A DNA stretch of 64,000 nt, from contig NZ_SOMG01000012.1 of the NCBI RefSeq assembly GCF_004402045.1, positions 124,001 to 188,000 on the forward strand, read 5' to 3'. Origin of the DNA: Lelliottia nimipressuralis. GTDB taxonomy: Bacteria; Pseudomonadota; Gammaproteobacteria; Enterobacterales; Enterobacteriaceae. Shown here one piece after another: positions 37,001 through 45,853 of this stretch (position 1 is its first letter; every line of letters begins with the position of its first letter). The notes beneath the pieces were generated by a model. That model was not told the DNA's origin. It saw only the letters and a program-made list of their open reading frames with translations, and did not search any database. Both the position numbers and the translations under genes were made by a program.

Positions 37001-39818
37001 CGGTCGGGCTCTGGAATACCGCCGTCAGAGACAGCTCAGTGCCGTTGTTCTGCTGTGGCAGCGTATAGTTCCAGGTATTCGCTGGCCCTACGGTGACGGA
37101 GTCAATCAGTCGGGTACCGTCGTAAATGAAGACCACATCACCTGCCACACCTTTACCGTACAGGGTCGGCGTGGTGTCATCCGTCACGCCCGGGTTCGCG
37201 AGATCGCCCTGAATCGTCCCCACGTCATCCGCGACGCGGTCCAGAGAACCTGTCGGGATACGGGTATCCAGCGTCAGCTCGAACGGCGCGGTTTGCGCAC
37301 TCTCACCTGCGCCTGCGTCTTCGCTGGCGGTGATCTTATAGGTTGCATCCGCAGTCAGTGCCGGGTTAAGGGTGTACTGCCATTCACCGGTCACGGCGTC
37401 AGCGCGCACGCTGTCGATGTATTTGCCATCAACATACACTTTCACCAGGGCACCCGCCGTCGCACGGCCCACCACTGTAGGGGTCGTGTCGTCGGTGTGG
37501 CTACCGCTGCCCAGATTGCCGGTGATGTCACCCTGATCGTCCACAACGTGGCTGATGGAAACACCGTTATGGCTGGTATCCACGATGAAGTGGATCGGAG
37601 CAGACTCTGGGCCGACGTTACCGGCTTTATCTTCAATCGAGACTTTCCAGGTGTAGTCGCCATCCACCAGCGCCGGGGCCGGGGTATAGCTCCAGTTACC
37701 CTTATCGTCTACCGGGACGCGCACGATGGTGCCGTTACCCAGATCGATAATCGCGGTACCGTTCGCTTCACCCTTACCACGGTAGGTTGGGGTGTTGTCA
37801 TCGGTGGTGTCGTCATTGGCGATGAGACCCGGCGTGCCGAAGTCGTCCCACAGTTCAATGTCGGTAGCTGCCAGCGGATCAACGGAATCGACAATAATCA
37901 CCCACTCGCCGGTTTCCGGGCTACGGTTGCCTGTCACATCTTCTGCAACCGCGCGGAAACGGTGCTCGCCCTGCGCCAGATCGGCGTCGAACTCAATGGT
38001 CCAGCGACCACCCGTCACCACGGCGCTGCCGATCGGGTTCGGGTTAGTGCCATCGTACAGATAGACCGTGGTGCCATCCTGTGCGGTACCGGTAATGGTC
38101 GGGCGCGCGTCGTTCGTGATACCGCCGTTCTGTATCGTACCCAGATGTGCATCAACGTCGTCGATCACGTCAGTGATGGCCGGTGCCGTTGGAATACCGC
38201 CCGCCAGCAGGTCAAATGAGAAGGCGTCAGACGGCTCGGAACGCAGCCCTGCTTTATCCTGCGCCACAACGGTGACATCGTAATGGCCGTTGGCCAGGCC
38301 CAGCGCTGGCGTCCAGGTCCAGACCCCGGTAGCGGCGTCAGCGGTCACAGAGTCAACGGTTTTCCCGTTCACGATGATGAACACCAGGCTGCCCTTCTCG
38401 GCAGTACCGGTAAAGTCCGGGGTGCTGTCGTCAGTAATGCCGCCGTTGGCGATATTGCCGGTCTGCTGACCCGCATCATCAAACACGGTATCGATCGTCG
38501 GTTTTGCCGGCGGCTGAGTATCGACGATAAAGCCGATGGGGTCAGACGGTTCGCTGGCATTACCCGCCGGGTCACTAATGACCACCACGGCTTCATGCTC
38601 ACCGTCTTTCAGTGGGTTTTCCGGAGTCACTTCCCATTTACCGTCGTCACCGACAATCGCGGTGCCCACGACTTCGTCGTCAACAACCAGTTCAACGGTA
38701 TCGCCAGGCACGGCGCCTTCGCCGCTGAATACCGGCTTCGTGTCATCCGTGGTGTCACCGTTGTGAATAGGGCCGACAACCGGACCCTGATCGTCCTCAA
38801 CGTCACCAATGATCGGTTTGTTTGGCGCGTCGGTATCGATAACCAGCTTCCACGGTGCGGTCGGCGCGCTTTCCACCCCGGTCGGGCCACGGAATACGAC
38901 GCTCACATCCAGCGCAGTGCCGTTCGTCTGCTCAGGCAGGGTGTATTCCCAGCTGCCATCGGCACGTACGGTGGTCGAATCGATGATGTCACTGCCGTTG
39001 CGAACGTAGACGATATCCCCAGGACGGCCAGTGCCGTGCAGGGTTGGGGTGGTGTCATCGGTCACACCCGGGTTCGCCACGTCGCCCTGGTAGCGGCCTT
39101 CATTGTCTTCAATACGATCGAAAGAGCCGGTCGGCACGACGGTATCAACGGTCAGCAGGAACGGACGCGTCGGCGCAGGGATCTCACCTGGACCGCTGTA
39201 TTCACCTGCGGTGATTTCGTAAGTTTTACCGGATTCCAGCGCCGGGTTGATCTCAATCGCCCACTCGCCGGTTACCGGGTCAGCAGTCATCGAGCCAACC
39301 GGGTTACCGTCCACATACAGGGTCACCACAGAGCCAGGCGTCGCCGTCCCGACGATAACCGGGTTCACATCATCCGTGCTACTGCCGCTCGCCAGCGGGT
39401 TAGTCAGCGTACCGGTGTTATCTTCAGCGTGGCTGATGGAGACCGCGTTACCCACCGTGTCAATCGTGAAGCTGATTGGCGGAGTAGAGGGACCGCGGTT
39501 GCCCTGTGCGTCTTCCAGGGAAACAGACCAGGTATAAGACCCGTCCGCCAGCGCAGGCGCTGGGGTCCAGCTCCAGTTACCGGTTGAATCAACCGGTACG
39601 CGAACGCTCTGGCCGCCACCGAGGTCGATCACCGCCGTCATGCCCGGCTCACCCTTACCGCTAAAGGTTGGGGTGTTATCTTCGCTCGGATCGCCGTTGT
39701 TAATTTCACGCGGGAACTGGTAGTCGTTCCACAGTAAAACGTCTGTAGGCAGCGGGGGCAACGTCGCCATTGCGGCGATATTTTCGGTATTGTTGTTCGA
39801 AGTAATGGTCTTTTTCAT
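34071..39818 (-). CDS. Giant Ig-repeat type I-secreted adhesin B (BapA-like, no N-terminal prefix)
   Basis: A 1915-residue acidic protein from the ATG at 39818 (MKKTITSNNN; GGA seven bases upstream). After only ~18 residues it consists of about 16 bacterial Ig-like repeats of ~95-110 residues. Most have the pattern DD-x(5-8)-G-x(3-6)-NGG-x-T-(D/N)D-x-x-P-x-x-x-G and end in an FxxxVDT linker. Repeats 4-9 match repeats 4-9 of adhesin A in the same order; repeats 11-15 form a separate family (for example GVYNGLV, VAGGKVGNLVD). A disordered charged linker (about 1715-1770) leads to the C-terminal domain ending ELLVQNGVTVNVNNH, the presumed T1SS signal. No Cys is visible. It has no prefix or hydrophobic region like that of adhesin A, so it may be released rather than retained on the surface. 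Confidence 0.92.
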   Translation of the reverse strand: MKKTITSNNNTENIAAMATLPPLPTDVLLWNDYQFPREINNGDPSEDNTPTFSGKGEPGMTAVIDLGGGQSVRVPVDSTGNWSWTPAPALADGSYTWSVSLEDAQGNRGPSTPPISFTIDTVGNAVSISHAEDNTGTLTNPLASGSSTDDVNPVIVGTATPGSVVTLYVDGNPVGSMTADPVTGEWAIEINPALESGKTYEITAGEYSGPGEIPAPTRPFLLTVDTVVPTGSFDRIEDNEGRYQGDVANPGVTDDTTPTLHGTGRPGDIVYVRNGSDIIDSTTVRADGSWEYTLPEQTNGTALDVSVVFRGPTGVESAPTAPWKLVIDTDAPNKPIIGDVEDDQGPVVGPIHNGDTTDDTKPVFSGEGAVPGDTVELVVDDEVVGTAIVGDDGKWEVTPENPLKDGEHEAVVVISDPAGNASEPSDPIGFIVDTQPPAKPTIDTVFDDAGQQTGNIANGGITDDSTPDFTGTAEKGSLVFIIVNGKTVDSVTADAATGVWTWTPALGLANGHYDVTVVAQDKAGLRSEPSDAFSFDLLAGGIPTAPAITDVIDDVDAHLGTIQNGGITNDARPTITGTAQDGTTVYLYDGTNPNPIGSAVVTGGRWTIEFDADLAQGEHRFRAVAEDVTGNRSPETGEWVIIVDSVDPLAATDIELWDDFGTPGLIANDDTTDDNTPTYRGKGEANGTAIIDLGNGTIVRVPVDDKGNWSYTPAPALVDGDYTWKVSIEDKAGNVGPESAPIHFIVDTSHNGVSISHVVDDQGDITGNLGSGSHTDDTTPTVVGRATAGALVKVYVDGKYIDSVRADAVTGEWQYTLNPALTADATYKITASEDAGAGESAQTAPFELTLDTRIPTGSLDRVADDVGTIQGDLANPGVTDDTTPTLYGKGVAGDVVFIYDGTRLIDSVTVGPANTWNYTLPQQNNGTELSLTAVFQSPTGVKSAPTAAWNLTIDTEAPNAPAITGMYDDANTLIADGSRSRDTTPELRGTAEKDSLVKIYVPGSNVPVGSVYADANGDWKWTSPTLSDTQHNFFVKAQDQAGNLSGESNHYGLEVDTKAATPVILGAYDNVEGGIYNGLVPNGGLSNDGSMELRGTAEANSIIYIYNAYNDGVLDTVKADAKGNWSWSRSVADTAAGRPHMFYTIAKDDLGNVSGKSATYSLNVDTVNAAPVITGAYDDVAGGVYNGLVANGGVTNDKTPELRGTAEPGSVVYIVIDNYGTVAGSVKADANGSWKLPIATNYNQQYNFHAYSVDPAGNRSADSAKFAITVDTVNNAPVITGSWDDVQGGVYNGLVGNGGVTNDRTLDLRGTAEAGSVVYIINPANGGVHGSTTAGANGQWSFPLTTNYNQTYNFQAYSVDKAGNRSVNSTNFAITVDTVVAAPNVTVITDNVAGGKVGNLVDGERTNDNRPTITGNGAEAGAKIEIVLALGNQGWSNNNLVYTTTAKADGTWSLEIPKALQDGTWYFRANQTDQAGNKSALGNQHYVVVDTVAAAPVITAVVDNVAGGKVGNLVDAEKTNDNRPTITGNGAEAGAKIEIWLAGPTTGSGWTSGKNIIYTTTAKADGTWSLEIPTALPDGTWYFRAKQIDTAGNSSALGAQRYVTVETWSPENFLITSVSGGGYFDVVGEVITVKGVGGIPGHTVSLRGGLTPTLAGTTGRVLDDGTWTVTLTLAQWRAIGLSAPGNGNGFAAVFTVVDVADTSIHTYNGVPITVDGMLLRNSRSMRSFSVEENTQPVHEEQRVTSEENKPAKAPVVAQNEDDNASKQDASTEQKGVEHVGQATEGYDAVNHTLTLAGDAKDSIDLSKLVGKDQQVSTIDMNNGKADVLNINVNDVLTHAEKDMFIADGNKQLMVQGNKGDVLNLNDLLPDNSDPGNWTNAGNVKVSGVEYQVYQMENLDVELLVQNGVTVNVNNH

Positions 39819-39904
39819 ACAATTTTCCAAATGAATTCTGTTTATGTTCTGGTCTAAAAGCTTCCGGAGGCTCCGGTTCAGGAGCCTCACTTTCCTGGCA
39901 TCAA

Positions 39905-42900
39905 TTAATGGTTCTGTAGCGTGACCGTGACTCCCATCTGAACGAGGATCTCGGTATTCAGGCTATCCATCTGATAAGACTGATACTCCACTCCCCCAAC
40001 ATTCACCGTCCCGCCATCGGTCCAGTTCCCCGGGTCCATACCGTTCGGCAGCAGGTCGCTCAGATTCACCGTGTCGCCCGCGTCGCCCTTCACCATCATT
40101 TGGTTGAAGTCGTTGTCGTGGAACAGGTTCTGCGTGGCGTTTTCCAGCACATCACCCGCGCTCAGCGTCAGGGTGTTGTTGCCTGTTCCCGTAATGTCGA
40201 ACACTTCCACTGACTGGACAGGATGGGTCAGCGCGCTCAGGTCGAGGTGCTGATCCGCCCCCAGCAGCTTCAGCGTGTCGGTGCCTTCGCCACCCTGAAT
40301 CACCGCGTCGGTCAGGCTGGTCACATCCGCAACCTGATACAGGTTGTCCGCCGCGTCGCCGTACCAGACATCGCCCAGGTTATCCGCCAGGAACTCGCCT
40401 GGGGTGACGGTTTTCGCCGTTCCGCTTACCACCAGGTTATCGATGCTGAAGCCAAACCCGGAGCTGGTCGCCTGTTCCTCGTGGTGGATCTCCATCCGGT
40501 AAACCGGCGTATCATCCGGGCTGGTAAACGACACCGGGACGTTACGGTTAGGGAGGAAGGCGCTCACCGACTGAGATCCAATCTCCTTGCCGTTAATGTC
40601 GTAGAACGTCACCACCGTCGACGGGCCGGCAAAACGCGGGTTGAAAACGAAATCGATCGTTTTAGCGCCATACTGGAAGTCAACAAACATGCTGGCTTGC
40701 ATCCCGGTATCCGTTGAGGTGCTGTACAAATACAGGCTGTTGGTGCTTCCCGTCCCGATGACCTGTTTGTCGAATTCATAATCCGCCGTGCCGGTATCCG
40801 GAGTGTGGGAGAAACGCATCCCGTGCACCCATGCGCCCGCATTAATGTCCGCGAACTCCGTATCGTCTTCGAAGCTATTGGTACTGGTGAACGCGCTGGT
40901 GCGGTAGCTTGAGCTGTTACCCGCCGCGTCAACAATCGCCGCGCCCACCGGAATATCGGTGTAGCCGCCCGGTGGCAGACTCAGGGTCACGTTGCCGTTA
41001 GCGATGTCGGCGGCCGTCAGCGTATGGGTCACGGTAATGTCGCCGCTCTTCACCAGCACGGTGTCGCCCTCGACAATCCCGCTGCCCGGCAGCGTCACCG
41101 TCACGTCGTTACCGCTGCGCACCACGTCGGTCGGCTCATCCGGCGCCACCTGATCCAGCACCACCTTCTGCGAGGATTCGGTGTAGTTCCCGGCGATATC
41201 GACCACGCGCGTCAGGACAGTCCAGTCCGCGCTATGCCCCTGGCCATCGACAAACGCCCATTTGTCGCCGTCAACCATGGCTTCCAGCCAGGTTTTCCCA
41301 CCGTCAGTGGAGACCAGCACTTTCCCGCCCGCTTCCAGCGGGGCCGAAAGATGGCCGCTGACCAGGCTACCCACCTGACCACTGTTGGTGATGAAGTCGT
41401 TGCCGTTGACACCGGAGTCATGGGTCATCGCATCGACCACCGCGTTGCTGGTTGGCGCGTCGGTATCAATGATGATTTTCCATTCCGCCGACGGCGCGCT
41501 TTGTACGCCGGTCGGGCTCTGGAATACCGTTTTCAGCGCCAGCTCGGTACCGTTGTTCTGCGCAGGCAGGGTGTAGTTCCAGGTGTTACCCGGCCCTACG
41601 GTCACGGAGTCGAGCAGCGTGGTGCCGTCGTAAATAAACACGACATCACCCGCGACGCCGGTCCCGTGCAGGGTTGGCGTGGTGTCATCGGTCACCGCCG
41701 GGTTCGCCAGGTCGCCCTGCACCAGCCCTACGTCATCCGATACGCTATCGAATGAGCCAACCGGTACGCGGGTATCCAGCGTCAGTTCAAACGGCGCCGT
41801 CTGCGCGCTGTCACCGGTGCCGGTATTTTCACTGGCGGTGATCTGGTACGTCCCATCAGCGGTCAGCGCCGGGTTGAAGGTGTATTTCCACGCACCGGTA
41901 GCCGGGTCAGCGATCACGGTGTCGACAAACTTGCCGTCCAGATACACTTTCACTTCAGCACCAGGCGTCGCGCGGCCCACAACGGTAGGTGTCGTGTCAT
42001 CGGTATGGCTGCCGCTGGCCAGATTGCCCTTCAGCGCCCCTTCATCGTCTTCCACGTGGCTGATAGACACGCCGTTGAGGCTGGTGTCCACGATGAAGTG
42101 GATCGGAGCAGACTCCGGGCCGACGTTACCGGCTTTGTCTTCAATCGAGACTTTCCAGGTGTAATCACCGTCCGCCAGGGCCGGTGCCGGGGTATAACTC
42201 CAGTTACCGCTGCCATCTACCGGCACGCGCACGGTGGTGCCGTTCCCCAGATCGATGATCGCGGTACCGTCAGGTTCACCCTTACCACGGTAGGTTGGGG
42301 TGTTGTCGTCGGTGGTGCCGTTATCCGCAATAATGCCCGGCGTGCCGAAGTCGTCCCACAGCTCAATATCCGTAGGTGCCAGCGGATCAACGGAATCCAC
42401 AATAATCACCCACTCGCCGGTTTCCGGGCTGCGGTTGCCCACGGCGTTTTCCGCGACCGCGTGGAAGCGGTGCTCGCCCTGTGCCAGTGCAGTGTCGAAA
42501 TCGATAGTCCAGGTGCCACCCGTAACCACAGCGCTACCGATCGGCGTCGGGTTAGTGCCGTCGTACAGGTAAATCGTCGTACCGTCCTGACCCGTACCGG
42601 TGATGGTCGGTTTGTCGTCGTTCGTGATGCCACCCTGCTGTACGGTACCAACATGAGCATCGACATCGTCGATAACGTCCGTGATCGCCGGAGCAGGAGG
42701 AATACCGCCTGCCACCAGTTCAAACGCGAACGCGTCAGACGGTTCAGAACGCAGACCTGCCTTATCATCGGCAACCACTTTCACATCGTAGTGGCCGTTC
42801 ATCAGCGCCGGAGATGGCGTCCAGGTCCAGTTGCCTGTCGGGTCAGCGGTAACGGAATCCACTTCCTTACCGTTAACGATGATGCGCACTACGCTGTTTT

Positions 42901-44812
42901 TCTCAGCGGTACCGGTAAAGGTCGGAGTACTGTCATCGGTGATATCGCCGTTGGCCAGATTGCCCGTTTTCAGGCCAGCATCATCAAACACGCTGTCAAT
43001 CGTCGGTTTTGCCGGCGGCGTGGTGTCTACGATGAAACCGATCGGATCGGACGGCTCGCTGTCGTTACCCACCGGATCGGTGATCACCACAACCGCTTCA
43101 TGTTCGCCTTCCGGCAGCGGTTTCTCAGGCGTTACTTCCCACTTACCGTCATCGCCGACAATCGCGGTACCGACGACTTCATCGTCAATAATCAGACGCA
43201 CAGTGTCGCCTGGCGTACCGTTGTCGCCACTGAATACCGGCTGGGTGTCGTCGGTGGTATCACCATCGTGTATAGGACCCACAACCGGTCCCTGGTCGTC
43301 TTCAACGTCACCAATGACCGGCTTGTCAGGGCCTTGCAGATCAACGATAAATTCGAAATCATCAGACGGTTCGCTGGCGTTGCCTTCTGGATCGGTAATC
43401 ACCACTTTCCCGGTGTGGCTGCCTTCCGGCAGCGGTTTCTCAGGCGTCACTTCCCACTTACCGTCGTCACCAACGATCGCGGTGCCGACCAGTTCATCGT
43501 CCACGATCAGTCTGACGGTATCGCCAGGCGTGCCGTTTTCACCGCGGAACGTCGGCTGCGTATCGTCAGTCGCGCCGCCGTTCTGGATTGGGCCCACCAC
43601 GGTACCGGCGTCATCTTCCACTTCCCCGATGATCGGTTTTTCTGGCGTCACGATAAATTTGAAGTCATCAGACGGTTCGCTGTCGTTCCCGGCCGGATCG
43701 GTAATGATCACCTTCCCGGCGTGGCTGCCTTCCGGCAGTGGTTTCTCAGGCGTCACTTCCCATTTGCCGTCTTCACCGACGATAGCGGTACCGACCACTT
43801 CGTCGTCAACGATCAGGCGTACGGTATCGCCAGGCGTGGCACCTTCACCGTGGAAGACCGGCTGTTTATCGTCAGTCGCATCGCCGTTATGGATTGGGCC
43901 CGTTACCGCGCCAACGTCGTCTTCCACTTCGCCAATGATCGGCTTAACAGGCGCTTCAAGATCGACGGTGAAATCAAAAGAATCGCTCGGCGCGCTGGTG
44001 CGACCATCCGGGCCTTTACCGATCAGCACAATGCTGTGGTCGCCGTGCGCCAGCGGGGTTTCCGGCGTCCAGGTCCAGGTGCCGTCTGCGCCCACACGGG
44101 TTTCGCCGAGCTTGACGTTGTTTTCCCAGAACTCAACGATATCGCCCGCTTTGCCTTTACCGCTAAACGTTGGCGTGGCGTCATCGGTCACGCCGTTTTG
44201 TGGGATCGAGCCGGTTTTCGTGCCGAAATCGTCGTGCACGTCGGTCAGTTCAGGGGTGGTGACAGGCGCAACGGTGCCTTTTTTGTCTCCGCCATCGTCA
44301 CGGTTATGACGAATGATGGCGCCCAGGCCCACCAGCGCACCAATCCCGGCTAACGCACCCAGCGCCAGCAAGGCAGGAGAGAATGCGGTACCCGCAACGG
44401 CCAGACCGTCCAGGCCCGCAATGGCACCTGCACCCAGCGCCTGAGCGGAGGATTCGCCATCCAGCAGGAATGCAGCTTTGTGGTCGTCGTCGCCGTCAGT
44501 GGCAATGTACTCATGCCATTGACCATCTTCGCCTTTACCGACCAGCTCACCTGGGTTATCGAAATAGTCTTCAATGATCAGCTGTGGCTGATCCTCGTCA
44601 GTGCCTTCCAGCATGACGAACAAGTCTTTGCCTACGCGTTTCAGCGTAATGTTTTCTGGCGCGACGCCATTTTCCCCTTCAGCAAGAATGTATTTTGCAT
44701 TCGGGATGGCTTTGATTTTGACAGCACTGCCAACCTTTTCACTGCGCAGAACGTCAGCTTTGACAATCGTATCTTTATCAACGACTGCAATATTTACTGG
44801 CTTGAGAGTCAT
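39905..44812 (-). CDS. Giant Ig-repeat type I-secreted adhesin A (BapA-like)
   Basis: A 1635-residue protein from the ATG at 44812 (MTLKPVNIAVVDKD). Layout: a BapA-prefix-like domain (1-120), a Gly/Ala-rich hydrophobic segment (125-167, then RHNRDD), about ten Ig-like repeats from residue 185, and less regular Ig-like domains. A beta-sandwich region at about 1312-1461 resembles a carbohydrate-binding or lectin fold (MFVDFQYGAKTIDFVFNP, VVTFYDINGKEIG, GFGFSIDNLVVSG). The C-terminal domain (about 1480-1635) contains DNLYQV, ADVTSLTDAVIQGGEGTDTL and the end EILVQMGVTVTLQNH. The prefix and hydrophobic stretch probably hold the protein in the exporter at the surface, as in LapA/SiiE-type adhesins. 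I found no clear LapG-type di-alanine cleavage site. It leads a transcription unit continuing into adhesin B (86 bases) and the OmpA-like gene. Confidence 0.93.
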   Translation of the reverse strand: MTLKPVNIAVVDKDTIVKADVLRSEKVGSAVKIKAIPNAKYILAEGENGVAPENITLKRVGKDLFVMLEGTDEDQPQLIIEDYFDNPGELVGKGEDGQWHEYIATDGDDDHKAAFLLDGESSAQALGAGAIAGLDGLAVAGTAFSPALLALGALAGIGALVGLGAIIRHNRDDGGDKKGTVAPVTTPELTDVHDDFGTKTGSIPQNGVTDDATPTFSGKGKAGDIVEFWENNVKLGETRVGADGTWTWTPETPLAHGDHSIVLIGKGPDGRTSAPSDSFDFTVDLEAPVKPIIGEVEDDVGAVTGPIHNGDATDDKQPVFHGEGATPGDTVRLIVDDEVVGTAIVGEDGKWEVTPEKPLPEGSHAGKVIITDPAGNDSEPSDDFKFIVTPEKPIIGEVEDDAGTVVGPIQNGGATDDTQPTFRGENGTPGDTVRLIVDDELVGTAIVGDDGKWEVTPEKPLPEGSHTGKVVITDPEGNASEPSDDFEFIVDLQGPDKPVIGDVEDDQGPVVGPIHDGDTTDDTQPVFSGDNGTPGDTVRLIIDDEVVGTAIVGDDGKWEVTPEKPLPEGEHEAVVVITDPVGNDSEPSDPIGFIVDTTPPAKPTIDSVFDDAGLKTGNLANGDITDDSTPTFTGTAEKNSVVRIIVNGKEVDSVTADPTGNWTWTPSPALMNGHYDVKVVADDKAGLRSEPSDAFAFELVAGGIPPAPAITDVIDDVDAHVGTVQQGGITNDDKPTITGTGQDGTTIYLYDGTNPTPIGSAVVTGGTWTIDFDTALAQGEHRFHAVAENAVGNRSPETGEWVIIVDSVDPLAPTDIELWDDFGTPGIIADNGTTDDNTPTYRGKGEPDGTAIIDLGNGTTVRVPVDGSGNWSYTPAPALADGDYTWKVSIEDKAGNVGPESAPIHFIVDTSLNGVSISHVEDDEGALKGNLASGSHTDDTTPTVVGRATPGAEVKVYLDGKFVDTVIADPATGAWKYTFNPALTADGTYQITASENTGTGDSAQTAPFELTLDTRVPVGSFDSVSDDVGLVQGDLANPAVTDDTTPTLHGTGVAGDVVFIYDGTTLLDSVTVGPGNTWNYTLPAQNNGTELALKTVFQSPTGVQSAPSAEWKIIIDTDAPTSNAVVDAMTHDSGVNGNDFITNSGQVGSLVSGHLSAPLEAGGKVLVSTDGGKTWLEAMVDGDKWAFVDGQGHSADWTVLTRVVDIAGNYTESSQKVVLDQVAPDEPTDVVRSGNDVTVTLPGSGIVEGDTVLVKSGDITVTHTLTAADIANGNVTLSLPPGGYTDIPVGAAIVDAAGNSSSYRTSAFTSTNSFEDDTEFADINAGAWVHGMRFSHTPDTGTADYEFDKQVIGTGSTNSLYLYSTSTDTGMQASMFVDFQYGAKTIDFVFNPRFAGPSTVVTFYDINGKEIGSQSVSAFLPNRNVPVSFTSPDDTPVYRMEIHHEEQATSSGFGFSIDNLVVSGTAKTVTPGEFLADNLGDVWYGDAADNLYQVADVTSLTDAVIQGGEGTDTLKLLGADQHLDLSALTHPVQSVEVFDITGTGNNTLTLSAGDVLENATQNLFHDNDFNQMMVKGDAGDTVNLSDLLPNGMDPGNWTDGGTVNVGGVEYQSYQMDSLNTEILVQMGVTVTLQNH

Positions 44813-44927
44813 GTTTAAATTCTCGTGTAAATAATCGATCTGTGTCCGCGCAACGCGCCAGACGCACTTCCATACGGGATACATTCCCTGGCTGACGCTA
44901 TCTTCCCGGCTGGCAAGTTTTGGCTTA

Positions 44928-44956
44928 ATAAGACCTGTCGCAAACCGGTCTTATAT
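44928..44956. promoter_or_regulatory. Tandem putative regulator sites between adhesin A and the LuxR gene
   Basis: ATAAGACCTGTCGC (44928-44941) directly abuts AAACCGGTCTTATAT (44942-44956). Each is a copy or strong half of the island palindrome, and together they form a larger dyad with ATAAGACC and GGTCTTAT ends. They lie in the 288-base divergent region, 116-144 bases from either start. Confidence 0.6.
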
Positions 44957-45100
44957 GTCTCAGGAGGGGGAAAGTGGCACTGTCATCTGACGGTATATGG
45001 ACGCCAGAAAATAATGGCGAAGATAAAGACAAGTCTTAGTCAACTTTTTTTTGCGTGGATGGAAAATGACATTTTTGTCACTCAATCAGGACAATCAGGA

Positions 45101-45724
45101 ATGTCAGATAAAAAAGTCATTCTCATGGATGCCAGTTCATTACTCCGGACAGGCATCCAGGGTTTATTAGCAGAACACGGTTATCAGACAGCGGCACAAT
45201 TCCTCACGATTGAGGCAATGCTCAGCGCGTTGCCGATGTTACAGGCTGACCTGATTATTATGGAGCATCTGCAACAGAGCCCCGATGTTTTCTCTCAACT
45301 GGTACATATAAGAAAAGCCTACCCTGATATTAAGGTTCTTATTTTGTCTTCGTCCTCCAGCGATTTTCATATTCAGTTGAGCCGACGGGCCGGTGCATCA
45401 GGCTATATAAATAAAAACAGTTCGTTAGAGAAAATCATTAGTACCGTCAACAAAATCACATCCGGTGGATATTGCTATGGCTCAGAGCTATGGCAACACC
45501 ACGCCCGGTATCCCCGGGATGCATCACTGTTATTATCGCTGTCGCATATTGACATCTGTATTTTGCGCTATATTTCTGCGGGCTACAGCAATCAAATTAT
45601 CGCCTCGATGCTGAATATGAATAATAAAAAAGTGAGCGCGTATAAGCAGCGCATCATGGCAAAATTTAAAATGACCCGTCTGGCGGAGCTGGTGGATCTG
45701 GCAAAACGGAATTATCTGTACTGA
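45101..45724 (+). CDS. LuxR-type regulator with Glu at the phospho-acceptor position
   Basis: A 207-residue NarL-like protein from the ATG at 45101 (MSDKKVILMDASSLLRTG; AGGA nine bases upstream), rather than the first ATG of the frame at 45014. The receiver is degenerate: the usual acidic pair is reduced to Met9-Asp10, and the phospho-acceptor position is Glu55 (ADLIIMEHLQQ) instead of Asp. The switch Ser (LILSSSSS) and Lys (YINKNSS) remain. The C-terminal helix-turn-helix is HIDICILRYISAGYSNQIIASMLNMNNKKVSAYKQ. A Glu can mimic phospho-Asp, so the protein may be constitutively active or respond to other inputs. Divergent from adhesin A with shared palindromic sites, it is a good candidate for a local regulator of the island. 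Confidence 0.85.
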   Translation: MSDKKVILMDASSLLRTGIQGLLAEHGYQTAAQFLTIEAMLSALPMLQADLIIMEHLQQSPDVFSQLVHIRKAYPDIKVLILSSSSSDFHIQLSRRAGASGYINKNSSLEKIISTVNKITSGGYCYGSELWQHHARYPRDASLLLSLSHIDICILRYISAGYSNQIIASMLNMNNKKVSAYKQRIMAKFKMTRLAELVDLAKRNYLY

Positions 45725-45853
45725 ACGCCGGATGGCGCCCGGACGACGCCATGTTCGGGCTTATTTACATAATTCGTTGCAAACGAATGCTCCGAAAATA
45801 GTGATCTACCGCACATTTCCCTCCCCATCTACCGAAGCGAATGTCTACGCTTA

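Noticed and set aside
42005-44353. Long open frame (782 codons) on the plus strand opposite adhesin A, and similar ones at 42831-44309 and 38283-39587
   Set aside because: They mirror the repeats of the real minus-strand gene, have no ribosome binding site, and the protein is Arg/His-rich low-complexity translation of antisense repeats.
34071-44812. Possible CRISPR or tandem-repeat array
   Set aside because: The periodicity is that of ~300-base coding repeats (Ig domains), diverged and in frame, not short identical repeats with spacers.
34071-44812. Adhesins A and B as one gene broken by a frameshift
   Set aside because: Each has a complete C-terminal secretion domain and its own start region with an 86-base spacer, so they are separate genes.
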